A stretch of DNA of 64,000 bases from a bacterium (GTDB taxonomy: Bacteria > Bacteroidota > Ignavibacteria > Kapaibacteriales > UBA7675). Position numbers and translations under genes: made by a program. The stretch spans positions 20,971 to 84,970 of the forward strand of contig JAUIKM010000026.1 in assembly GCA_030430495.1 (NCBI GenBank), given 5' to 3'. Positions 7,858 to 16,093 of the stretch are shown piece by piece (the first letter of the stretch is position 1; each line of letters begins with the position of its first letter). Below the pieces are notes generated by a model. The model made no database searches and was not told the origin of the DNA. It saw nothing but the letters and a program-made list of their open reading frames with translations.

Positions 7858-9720
7858 ATGATCTATGAACAGCAGGCGGCGCGCGTGTTTCCCGGGATTA
7901 AACAGCTCAAACTGATAGATATTCGGGAGTCCGTCGACCATCCCGTGACACGAGCCTTCATTCGTCTTGCAGCGCCGCTGCTTGAGTCCCTGCTGGGACT
8001 GAAAGAATTAAACAGAGAATACTCGCGCATCGTGGCCGAGTCCAATGATCGCGACATCCTGCAGGTAACGCTCGACGTTATGCAGTCAAGTGTTAACGTT
8101 TCGGATACGGACCTGCGCAAAATCCCCAAACACGGCCCGTTGACGCTGGTCGCCAATCATCCCTATGGTGGTTTTGAGGGCATAGCGCTGGCGCAGCTTC
8201 TCGCGCAATTGCGTCCCGACGTGAAAATACTCGGCAACTATTTGCTGGCGCGCATTCAAGGCATGAGTGAACGCATTATTCCGGTGGATCCATTCGGCAA
8301 TCGCGCGTCCGTGCGCAAGAATGCCCAGGCCATCAAAGCGGCTGTTAACTGGGTGCGCGACGGCGGCGCTCTGCTGACTTTTCCCGCTGGTGAGGTTTCG
8401 CACTTTCGCTGGAAAGAAGGGGAAGTGAGCGACAGCGAGTGGAGTCCGCACATCGGCGCATTGATCGAATACAGCGCTTCCGCGGTTGTGCCCATCTTTA
8501 TTGAAGGTCGCAACAGCTTGTTGTTTCAGGCGGCAGGCATGATCAATCCCGCGCTGCGTACGGCTCTGCTGCCGCGCGAGCTGTTAAACAAACGCAAGAG
8601 TGTGTTAAACATTCGCGTCGGCAATGTCATCCGCGGGGCGGAGTGGCAGGGCGCCGGGACCAGCCGCGAGCTGACGGAATACCTGCGCCATCGCACCTAT
8701 TTCATGCGCTATCGTCAGAGCGAAGAAGATGTCCGGCGCATCACCTCCGTCGGAAATGAAAACATGCAGCCGCCCGCGACGCCGCTCGACGCCGCGGTGA
8801 TTCGCGTCGCGGTCGACAGGCTGCCCGCCGACGCCTTGCTGGCCTCACATTCGGAGCTGGACGTTTATGTAATGCGCGCCGCGCAGTCCGACGTCCTGAT
8901 GCACGAAATTGCGCGCCTGCGCGAATTCACCTTCCGCGAGGTTTTTGAAGGCAGCGGCAATGCGCTGGACCGCGATGAATTTGACGACACCTATTATCAC
9001 CTGTTTCTGTGGAATCGCGAGCGCGGTGAAATCGCGGGCGCTTACCGCCTGGGCTGCTGCGATGAACTGCTGCGATGGAACGGCCTCGACGGACTCTACA
9101 CAAATACGCTGTTTAAGTTCGCCGACAAGTTCGCCGAACACCTGGGTGACGCGGTGGAAGTCGGCCGTTCCTTTGTGCGGCCCGAATACCAGCGCCACTT
9201 CTCAAGTCTTTCCTTGCTGTGGCGCGGTATCGGTGAATTTCTGGTGCGCCGCCCGCGCTATCGCAAACTCTTTGGGCCGGTCAGCATCGGCAAACACTAC
9301 AACCCGATGTCCCGCTCCGTTATCGTGCGTTATCTGCGTTCTCACAAACTGAACCAGACGATGGCCGCGTTAACAAGGCCGCGCAATCCCTTTGAATCGA
9401 CAGCCGAAGAAACGGCGGCCGTGCCGGCGCTGCAACGCGGCATCCTCAATTCCACCGACGTCTCCAAGCTGATCGGCGACATCGAGTCCGACGGCAAGGG
9501 CATGCCGATTCTGTTGCAACACTACCTCAAGTTAAACGCGCGCGTCATGGAGTTCAACGTCGATCCGCAGTTCTCCGACGTGCTCGACGCGCTTATCTGG
9601 CTCGACCTGAACACAACGGAAGATCGCTTTCTGAAACGCTACATGGGCGCGGAGGGATTTCAGCGATTCCGCGCATGCGGCGACAATCTGATGCTACCGC
9701 AGCTGTTCGAGACCGGCTGA
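7858..9720 (+). CDS. olsF: Bifunctional ornithine lipid synthase (O-acyltransferase + N-acyltransferase)
   Basis: About 621 residues from ATG 7858 (two TTG codons precede it in frame). The N-terminal half is a PlsC-like glycerolipid acyltransferase: GPLTLVANHPYGGFEG with the catalytic-type His at about residue 101, then IPVDPFGNRASVRKN and LTFPAGEVSHF. The C-terminal half is a GNAT/OlsB-like domain: LREFTFREVFEGSG, FLWNRERGEIAGAYRLG, AVEVGRSFVRPEYQRHFSSL and VSIGKHYNPMSRSVI. This order matches OlsF of Serratia and Flavobacterium, in which one half N-acylates ornithine and the other O-acylates the lyso-lipid. It should act at the inner membrane using acyl-ACP. The phosphorus-free lipid product fits the Pho-box-like repeats upstream. 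The split of functions between halves is from family knowledge. Confidence 0.8.
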   Translation: MIYEQQAARVFPGIKQLKLIDIRESVDHPVTRAFIRLAAPLLESLLGLKELNREYSRIVAESNDRDILQVTLDVMQSSVNVSDTDLRKIPKHGPLTLVANHPYGGFEGIALAQLLAQLRPDVKILGNYLLARIQGMSERIIPVDPFGNRASVRKNAQAIKAAVNWVRDGGALLTFPAGEVSHFRWKEGEVSDSEWSPHIGALIEYSASAVVPIFIEGRNSLLFQAAGMINPALRTALLPRELLNKRKSVLNIRVGNVIRGAEWQGAGTSRELTEYLRHRTYFMRYRQSEEDVRRITSVGNENMQPPATPLDAAVIRVAVDRLPADALLASHSELDVYVMRAAQSDVLMHEIARLREFTFREVFEGSGNALDRDEFDDTYYHLFLWNRERGEIAGAYRLGCCDELLRWNGLDGLYTNTLFKFADKFAEHLGDAVEVGRSFVRPEYQRHFSSLSLLWRGIGEFLVRRPRYRKLFGPVSIGKHYNPMSRSVIVRYLRSHKLNQTMAALTRPRNPFESTAEETAAVPALQRGILNSTDVSKLIGDIESDGKGMPILLQHYLKLNARVMEFNVDPQFSDVLDALIWLDLNTTEDRFLKRYMGAEGFQRFRACGDNLMLPQLFETG

Positions 9721-10192
9721 TCGGCACTCGTGTGCGTCAGCTTTTCCGTTGAATCGGCGCGGCAGGGCGTCGGGTCGACGGCGTCCTGTTGTTTACCGGA
9801 AACCAACAGCAAGCCGCTTCGCGCCGGGGCGTTGTACTGCACCGGTTTGCGGCGCCACAACCCGCGGACTGCAAACCAATTCGACGGCTCGCGCATTCGC
9901 TCCCGCTGACAAACAAAAGCCGGCTTGAGAGGCTGTTCCGGTTTGGGAGAATGCATGTGCGAGGAGGGGGGAAGCGTCCGCAAGGCGAAAAAAGTTCGCG
10001 CGTGTTTCGTCGCAAAATGCACCTGTCTGTGAAAAAGATTGCGCTGCTCGTATCATTGTTTTAGTTTTCAAGTGTTATCAGAAAAAGGCGTAATCAGGCG
10101 GTCAAAGGCACAAAATCAGCCGTTTCGAAGCGGCTAATGTCTTATCAAACTTTTGCTTATCTTGGAATTTTGGGATCAACCTGTACAGGCAC
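9721..10192. other. Intergenic stretch, no gene recognised
   Basis: Short frames on both strands are basic and motif-free. One dispersed-element core is present on the minus strand (GACAAACAAA, 9908-9917; its reverse complement continues AGCGGGAG). No clear intrinsic terminator follows olsF. Confidence 0.5.
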
Positions 10193-11347
10193 ATGACGTT
10201 GGTTGGTGGAAATTTGGACAGCGACAACACCGTTTTGGTGGTCGATGACAACAAAGTCAACGTTGGAATCATCCGCCAGATGCTGCGGCGTCGCGGATTT
10301 TCCGTGCTGACCTCGGACTCCGGAGCCGAGGCGCTGGCCATTGCCCGCAAAATCAAACCAGGCATTATTCTGCTGGACATCATGATGCCGGACATGGATG
10401 GGTTTGAAACCTGTCGACAACTGAAGAACGACGCCGCCACGGCCGACATTCCCATCATTTTTCTTTCGGCGCTGGACGACACCGACAACAAAGTGCACGC
10501 CTTTGAAGTGGGCGGTGTGGACTACATCACCAAACCATTCCAGAAAAACGAAGTGCTGGCGCGTGTGGACGTGCACCTGCGCATGCGGCGGCTGGAGATG
10601 GAGCAGCGCCGCAATATTGAAGAACTGAGCGAGCTGAACGAAGAAAAAGACAAGATGATGCAGATTGTCTCACATGACCTGCGTTCGCCGCTGGGCGGAA
10701 TCAAAGGTCTGGCGGAGATCCTGCGCGACGGGGAAGAGTCGAGCGATCCGGCAACGGTGCGCGAATTTACAGCTATGATCTGCGATTCTGTCGAGTCCCT
10801 GATCGGATTGGTCAACGACTTGCTGGACCTGGCCAAGATTGAATCGGGCGCCATGTCGCTCAATATTTCACACTATGAAATCCGCGAACTGCTGCTGCGC
10901 TGCGTCGAGTCGATCCAGATGATTTCGCTGAAAAAAGGCGTCCGGATTGACATGGATTTCCCCGACGACGAAATCATGGTGCACGGCGACAGGCCGAAGA
11001 TGATGCAGGTTGTCAACAACCTGCTGTCCAACGCCGTCAAGTTTACGCCGCACGGACAGCAGGTGAAAGTCTCGGTGAGTCTCAAAAACGCGGACACAAT
11101 CGAGATTGTCGTGGCGGATACGGGAATCGGCATCCCGCAATCGATGATGCCGAACCTGTTCAACAAATTCGGCAAACACCAGCGCGAAGGCACCAACGGA
11201 GAAAAAGGCACGGGCCTCGGCATGCCGATCGTCAAGCGCTTTGTCGAGCTGCACGGCGGCGTCGTGCACGTCGTCAGCGAGGTGGACGAGGGCACCACCT
11301 TCACCATTACCCTACCAAGAGAAGCCGCCGAAAGCGCGGCGCACTGA
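10193..11347 (+). CDS. Hybrid response regulator-histidine kinase (REC-HisKA-HATPase)
   Basis: 384 residues. Residues 12-130 are a receiver domain: acidic pocket VVDDNK at 16-21, phospho-acceptor D62 in LLDIMMPD, Lys114 in TKPF. A short coiled coil (EMEQRRNIEELSELNEEKDK) leads to the dimerisation/phosphotransfer helix IVSHDLRSPLGGIKG with H161. The ATPase domain has the N-box NNLLSNAVKF, DTGIGIP and GTGLGMPIVKRF. There are no membrane segments, so it is cytoplasmic and must take its signal through the N-terminal receiver, probably from another kinase in a phosphorelay. It is flanked by unrelated genes and partners cannot be read from context. The start is ATG 10193, which has only a weak ribosome site. 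Confidence 0.92.
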   Translation: MTLVGGNLDSDNTVLVVDDNKVNVGIIRQMLRRRGFSVLTSDSGAEALAIARKIKPGIILLDIMMPDMDGFETCRQLKNDAATADIPIIFLSALDDTDNKVHAFEVGGVDYITKPFQKNEVLARVDVHLRMRRLEMEQRRNIEELSELNEEKDKMMQIVSHDLRSPLGGIKGLAEILRDGEESSDPATVREFTAMICDSVESLIGLVNDLLDLAKIESGAMSLNISHYEIRELLLRCVESIQMISLKKGVRIDMDFPDDEIMVHGDRPKMMQVVNNLLSNAVKFTPHGQQVKVSVSLKNADTIEIVVADTGIGIPQSMMPNLFNKFGKHQREGTNGEKGTGLGMPIVKRFVELHGGVVHVVSEVDEGTTFTITLPREAAESAAH

Positions 11348-11430
11348 ACCCGGGATCAAAGACTCCAGCCGGGTTCCGCCCCTCCGGAGCCAGAGAACGA
11401 CAGAACAATCACGTTGTCAAGTCGAGAGAT

Positions 11431-11928
11431 TTAGTCGGTCAGATTGGCGCCGAGCATCTGCGGTGAGCAGAACCAGCGCAATGCGGCGTGCAGCGGGTGC
11501 AGCCGGTAGGTGCTGATGCATGCGATGGCGCCCGGCTCGAATTCAATCTGCAGGCGTCCGTCGGCGCTCAGCGCGGCGGCCAGAATGCTGATGAGCGGGT
11601 TGTGGCTGACAAGCATGACGCAGGAGTGAAGTCCGTCCAGTTCGCGCAGCAGATCGAGCGCTTCGTCGCAGCGATTGAGCGGCCGCAGGCGCGCATCGAA
11701 TTCAATGACGCTGCAGGGCCAGACGGCGGCCAGAATCTCGGCCGTCCGGCGTGCGCGGACGTAGGGGCTGCTGATAATGTGCGGCGCTTCCAGCTCGGCG
11801 GAGCGCAGGCGTTTGGCGGTTCGCAGCAGTTTGGCTTTGCCGATCGGCGTCAGCTCGCGTTCGCGGTCGTGCGAATAACGCGCAGGCGACTCGGCCTCGC
11901 CGTGACGGGCCAGGTAGAGAGTGTGCAT
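11431..11928 (-). CDS. sixA: SixA-type phosphohistidine phosphatase
   Basis: 165 residues, close to the usual 160. A histidine-phosphatase signature, LYLARHGEAES, opens the protein, with the nucleophilic His in RHG at position 9. A second catalytic His is in LVSHNPLISIL, near 110, and RARRTAEIL supplies the phosphate-binding Arg. SixA proteins dephosphorylate His-containing phosphotransfer proteins. A REC-kinase hybrid is encoded next door on the other strand, so a role in that relay is conceivable but unproven. ATG 11928 is two bases past the stop of the PASTA gene, so the two form an operon. General small-molecule phosphatase activity is the alternative. Confidence 0.8.
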   Translation of the reverse strand: MHTLYLARHGEAESPARYSHDRERELTPIGKAKLLRTAKRLRSAELEAPHIISSPYVRARRTAEILAAVWPCSVIEFDARLRPLNRCDEALDLLRELDGLHSCVMLVSHNPLISILAAALSADGRLQIEFEPGAIACISTYRLHPLHAALRWFCSPQMLGANLTD

Positions 11929-11930
11929 CG

Positions 11931-12770
11931 TCAGCGCGCCAGCGTCAGGTGAATGACCACGCCCGGTTCAACCTGCTCGCCGGAAGCCGGGAACTGGTCG
12001 ATAATTGTGCCGCTCGTAAAGGGACTTTCCTCGGTGCTTTGATTGACAAAGCCGAGCGTCAGGCCGGCGGCATCGAGGATCTGTCGCGCTTCCGGCAGGG
12101 TTTTGCCAACGAAGTCTGGAACCTCGACGAACTGGATTTCCGGCCCGAGGCTGACGACCAGATCGATCTTGTCGCCGCTGGAAAGTTTGTTGCCCGCGGG
12201 CGTGCTCTGGGAGATCACAACGCGCGCATCGAAGCGCTCGCTGTGAATGAAGTCGATATCGCCGATCTGCAGGCCGAGGCGCAGCAGCTGGATGCGCGCT
12301 TCGCGCAGGGGAGTGCCGACGATCTGCGGCATTTCGAGGTGATCGGGGCCGCGGCTGGCGACGAGATACACTGCGCGTCCCGCTTTAACTTTTTCGCCTG
12401 CGTGCGGCGTTTGGCTGATGACCTGTCCGGCCGGAATTTTCTGGTTGTTGAGGCGTTCGGAGATGACGGGGTTGAGGTTGAATTTGCGCAGCTCGTCCAT
12501 GGCGTCGAGTGTGTCGGTGGAGACGATGTCGGGAACTGTTAACAAATCATCGGAGCCGACATATGCGGGCATTACGAGGTAGTCAAAAGTGAGCGCAATC
12601 AGGAGGACCGTTCCCACCAGTGCGCCGATTAAAATCCAGTAAAATTTCTGTTCTTTTTTGTTGCGCTCCGCGGCGGCTTCGGGTTTGTGCGAATTATTGC
12701 GCGCGGCTTTTTCCCTGGCCTCGATCTCGCGCATCATTTGCTCGACGTTGTTGGTCGGCTCTAAGGACAT
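11931..12770 (-). CDS. PASTA-domain membrane protein
   Basis: 279 residues from ATG 12770; an in-frame upstream extension exists but carries no signal. A charged cytoplasmic N-terminus (about 50 residues, rich in E, R and K) precedes one transmembrane helix, FYWILIGALVGTVLLIALTF. Three extracytoplasmic PASTA domains follow. They are recognised by the repeated pattern T/M-V/P-D/Q-I/F-V-G-x-x-L-x-x-A and ISQTPHAGEKV, ISQSTPAGNKL and IDQFPASGEQVEPG near each end. PASTA domains usually bind uncross-linked peptidoglycan and sit on Ser/Thr kinases or PBPs, but no kinase or transpeptidase is fused here. Stand-alone forms of this kind are common in Bacteroidota. Operon with sixA downstream. Confidence 0.85.
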   Translation of the reverse strand: MSLEPTNNVEQMMREIEAREKAARNNSHKPEAAAERNKKEQKFYWILIGALVGTVLLIALTFDYLVMPAYVGSDDLLTVPDIVSTDTLDAMDELRKFNLNPVISERLNNQKIPAGQVISQTPHAGEKVKAGRAVYLVASRGPDHLEMPQIVGTPLREARIQLLRLGLQIGDIDFIHSERFDARVVISQSTPAGNKLSSGDKIDLVVSLGPEIQFVEVPDFVGKTLPEARQILDAAGLTLGFVNQSTEESPFTSGTIIDQFPASGEQVEPGVVIHLTLAR

Positions 12771-12918
12771 AAGTATACTTTTGATCCCGGTTGAACACAG
12801 ATTTGATGCAATATACGAAGAAAGCATCAGGAGTTACGGCCCTGCTGCGTATCTTGCATCTCTGATTAAACAACATTCTGCGCGGCTGCAAGGGCTGCGC
12901 GCATTGCAACACTGCTAC

Positions 12919-13971
12919 ATGACATCGATTAGCAACGAGTACACGACAGTAAAACAGATTCCGGATTACAAAACAGCCCTGGACAAATTTGCGCTTCATC
13001 TGCGGGACGAAGCGGAGCGCTACGTGTTGACGACGCATGTCAATTCCGACGGCGACGCAATTGGTTCACAATTGGCGCTTTATCACGTTTTGCGACGCAA
13101 CGGCAAACAGGTGCTGATGATTAACCCGTCGCCGGTTCCGGAGAACATGATGTTTCTGCGCGACGCGGATCGCATACGCGTGGTGGATGAGTCGCGCGAT
13201 GCCGCCGAAATTCGCGGGGCGGACCGCATTGTCGTGCTGGACGTCAATTCGCCGCGTCGCCTTCCGGGCCTGGAACCCCACATTATCAATTCCTCCGCGC
13301 ACAAAGTTGTCATTGATCACCATCTGGATCCGACGGACTTCGCGGACGACTATCTGGTCAACACGGACGCCGTCGCCACGAGCGAAATTCTGTGCGATCT
13401 GTTTGCAAGAATGAACGTCAGCCTGGAGGAGCCGGAGGCCGCGGCATTATACACGGCGATAATGACCGACTCGGGGAACTTCCGCTTTCCACGCGTCGAC
13501 GCGGCACTGCATCGCCGCATCGCCGATCTGATCGAAGCGGGCGCGTCGCCTTTTGAAATGTACGAGCAGGTGTACAATCAGGGCAGCCTGGAGCGCACGC
13601 GGTTGCTGGGGCGCGCACTGGCGGGCATCGAGCTTTATCACGCCGGACGCGTGGGCGTCATGCGCGTGACGGCGGCGATGAACGGGGACAACTATCCCGA
13701 CGGCTCGATGACGGAGGGATTTGTCAACGAGATTCTGGCGCTGCGCGGCGTGGTTATCGGCGCGCTGATCACGGAGCGCGACGGCGAAATCAAACTTTCG
13801 ATCCGCTCCAAGGGCCGACGTCCGATCAACGAACTGGCGGCGATGTTCGACGGCGGCGGGCACATGAATGCCGCCGGCGGGCACGTGATCGGAGGAGCGA
13901 TTGACGACGTTGCGGCCGACTTTGTGGAGCGTTCCGCAGCATACGTACACGAACGCGCCGCGTCGGTTTGA
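12919..13971 (+). CDS. nrnA: DHH/DHHA1 phosphoesterase (NrnA-like oligoribonuclease/pAp phosphatase)
   Basis: 350 residues from ATG 12919. The metal-binding motifs of the DHH superfamily are intact: HVNSDGDAIGS (H40), VLDVN, DHH at 133-135 in VVIDHHLD, and TAIMTDSGNFRF. The C-terminal DHHA1 domain has FDGGGHMNAAGG with His near 315. Family members degrade 2-5-nt RNA oligomers and/or 3'-phosphoadenosine 5'-phosphate, and some hydrolyse pGpG or pApA. The cytoplasmic enzyme is manganese-dependent. The gene diverges from the PASTA gene and is followed by a strong terminator. The ribosome binding site is weak. Which substrate is used cannot be read from the sequence. Confidence 0.85.
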   Translation: MTSISNEYTTVKQIPDYKTALDKFALHLRDEAERYVLTTHVNSDGDAIGSQLALYHVLRRNGKQVLMINPSPVPENMMFLRDADRIRVVDESRDAAEIRGADRIVVLDVNSPRRLPGLEPHIINSSAHKVVIDHHLDPTDFADDYLVNTDAVATSEILCDLFARMNVSLEEPEAAALYTAIMTDSGNFRFPRVDAALHRRIADLIEAGASPFEMYEQVYNQGSLERTRLLGRALAGIELYHAGRVGVMRVTAAMNGDNYPDGSMTEGFVNEILALRGVVIGALITERDGEIKLSIRSKGRRPINELAAMFDGGGHMNAAGGHVIGGAIDDVAADFVERSAAYVHERAASV

Positions 13972-14013
13972 GCTTTTCCGGCAGGACAACTGAAAACAAG
14001 GCCATAAAACTGA

Positions 14014-14056
14014 ACAGCCGCCCGCCATCACACGATGGCGGGCGGCTGTTGTTTTT
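14014..14056 (+). terminator. Strong bidirectional intrinsic terminator
   Basis: A perfect 16-bp stem (14014-14029 with 14034-14049, loop ACAC) is followed by TGTTTTT on the plus strand. It separates the convergent DHH and lysine aminotransferase genes. The minus-strand tail is A/T-poor, so termination there may be weaker. Confidence 0.9.
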
Positions 14057-14079
14057 CAGCCTGTTGACAGACTTCCGGC

Positions 14080-15426
14080 TCAGGACATCGACTGCAGGAC
14101 ATGTTCGATGACCTGCATGCCTTCTTCCAGCTCGGCGTTGCTGATGTTGAGCGGCGGGCGGAAGCGCATGGAACGCTCGCCGGACGCGATCATGAGCAGG
14201 CCTTTTTCCATGCAGGCTTTGGCAAATGCGCCGCGCTGCTCGTTGCTCGGCAGGTCAAAGGCGCAGAACAGGCCGCGCCCGCGCGGGTTCGACACCAGAT
14301 TCGGGTGCGTCTGCGAGAGGCTCTGCAGTTTCTGCAGCAGGCTGGAGCCGAGCGTGGCCGCATTCTGCACCAGGTTTTCATCATCGATGATTTCCAGGTA
14401 GCGCGTTGCGCGCACCATGTCCGTCAGGTTGCCGCCCCAGGTGGAGTTGATGCGGCTGGAAGCATGGAAGACATTCTTCTCGACTTCGTCGACGCGCTCG
14501 CCGGCCAGAATGCCGCAGACCTGCATCTTCTTGCCGAAGGACATCAGGTCGGGCTGAACACCAATACCCTCGTGCGCCCACATCGTACCGGTAATGCCGA
14601 CGCCGGTTTGCACCTCGTCGAAAATCAGCAGGGCATCGTTTTCCAGGCAGAGCTGTTTGACGGCCGCCAGAAATTCCGTGCGGAAGTGATTGTCGCCGCC
14701 TTCGCCCTGGATCGGCTCAACGATCACCGAAGCGATGTGATCGCGATGTTCAAAGAAGGCCTGCTTGATGGCGTCCAGCGCCATTTGTTCTTCCTGCATC
14801 ACCTGCGCCAGATTGGCCTCGTTCAGCGGAAAGCGCACAGCCGGGTTGTGGATGCGCGGCCAGTCGCCGAACTGCGGGAAGTACTGCGTCTTGATCGGGT
14901 CGGTGTTGGTCAGCGACATCGTGTAGCCGGTGCGTCCGTGAAAGGAATTGCGAAAGTGCATCGCCATGTGGCCGCGCTCGGATTTGTAGCCCTTTTTGAA
15001 GTTGTGCTGTACCTTCCAGTCAAAAGCGGTTTTAAGGGCGTTTTCCACCGCCAGTCCGCCGCCTTCAATATAGAAGCTGTACTTGAAGTGATCGGGCACC
15101 GCCAACTCGAAGAAGGTCTTGACAAAAACCGCCATGACCTCGGTGTAGAGGTCGGAGTTGGACGGTTTGTTGATCGAAGCCTTGCCCAGGTACTCGATGA
15201 ATTCCGGGTTGTTGAGTCCCGGGTGGTTGACGCCAATCGGCATCGAGGCAAAACAGGTGAAAAAGTCGAGGTATTTGCGGCCGTTGCGCGCGTCGACCAT
15301 GTACGAGCCTTCGCTCTCGTCCAGGTCCAGCACCATGGCGAACCCGTCCGCGAGCATGTGTTGTGAAAGCACCGTGTGTACGTCATTGGCCGCTACGGCA
15401 AAGCGCGGCTTGTATGAGGAGCTCAT
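14080..15426 (-). CDS. lat: L-lysine 6-aminotransferase (PLP fold type I)
   Basis: 448 residues from ATG 15426, chosen because AAGGA lies 5 bases upstream. The family signature is clear throughout: DGFAMVLDLDESEGSYMVDA, FTCFASMPIGVNHPGL, the lysine-aminotransferase motif FYIEGGGLAVENALKTAFDW, RNSFHGRTGYTMSLTNTDP, and the PLP-carboxylate Asp in LIFDEVQTGVG. SFGKKMQVCG contains the Schiff-base Lys (299 or 300). The enzyme converts L-lysine and 2-oxoglutarate to aminoadipate semialdehyde (piperideine carboxylate) and glutamate, feeding lysine catabolism or aminoadipate-derived products. No lysine-pathway neighbour is present. It is cytoplasmic, probably dimeric. Confidence 0.93.
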   Translation of the reverse strand: MSSSYKPRFAVAANDVHTVLSQHMLADGFAMVLDLDESEGSYMVDARNGRKYLDFFTCFASMPIGVNHPGLNNPEFIEYLGKASINKPSNSDLYTEVMAVFVKTFFELAVPDHFKYSFYIEGGGLAVENALKTAFDWKVQHNFKKGYKSERGHMAMHFRNSFHGRTGYTMSLTNTDPIKTQYFPQFGDWPRIHNPAVRFPLNEANLAQVMQEEQMALDAIKQAFFEHRDHIASVIVEPIQGEGGDNHFRTEFLAAVKQLCLENDALLIFDEVQTGVGITGTMWAHEGIGVQPDLMSFGKKMQVCGILAGERVDEVEKNVFHASSRINSTWGGNLTDMVRATRYLEIIDDENLVQNAATLGSSLLQKLQSLSQTHPNLVSNPRGRGLFCAFDLPSNEQRGAFAKACMEKGLLMIASGERSMRFRPPLNISNAELEEGMQVIEHVLQSMS

Positions 15427-16093
15427 ATATTGTTCCTTCGATATGGATGTATCGAGTTGTCGAAAAGATGTGAAATTGTTGTGTCGCTTCGGTCCGGGCC
15501 CAGCTTCAGACATCCGGAACAACTGCGGTTCGGAGAGGGAGCAGCGCCGCAATCAGGTGTGCGTCGTTCGCCGAAGAGAGAGATAGCCCGTTGGAGTCTG
15601 GATTTGAACGAGTGCGCGATGGATGGCCAGTCCGCCCAAAAAGGATCCGCCGCGGATGGTTCCGCGGACGATTGAAACGGAGGCATGTAGTGTTCGCATT
15701 CGCATGGCGCAAGATACGTCGGCGGCCGCCAGAAGTTCAAATCAGAATGTGCTGCTTTTTTTGTTGTGACCAAATGTTGTCCGCCGGATTATCAACTCCA
15801 AACACGGTCATACATGCCTTTACAGGATTCTATTGACGAATAGATTCAACGTGCAGCAGTCGTAATTCCCGCAATTTTCGTTCCCGTAGCGACGGGCGCC
15901 GGCAAGCGTCCGCCACTGATGCGATTTTGACAAAAAATTGGTCGGGGAGCGTGAAAGGCGTGAATTTGAATCAATATTTCCATAACTTATTGGTTTGCTC
16001 CGCAGAGCGCGATTGGTCCTTTCAGCACGCTAAATCTGCAAATAACTGAGTGTACAGATATACACAACCGTCATTCCCCGAGGAGTTACCTAG
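15427..16093. other. Divergent intergenic region
   Basis: Between lat (minus) and the membrane-protein gene (plus). Short frames are shadows without motifs. An AT-rich stretch at about 15965-16000 (CAATATTTCCATAACTTATT) probably holds the promoter of the plus-strand gene, but no element matches a consensus well. Confidence 0.5.

Noticed and set aside
14101..15366. Long plus-strand open frame antisense to the lysine aminotransferase
   Set aside because: It mirrors lat codon by codon, lacks a ribosome site and has shadow composition (A/V/R/H-rich). High GC at third codon positions creates such frames.
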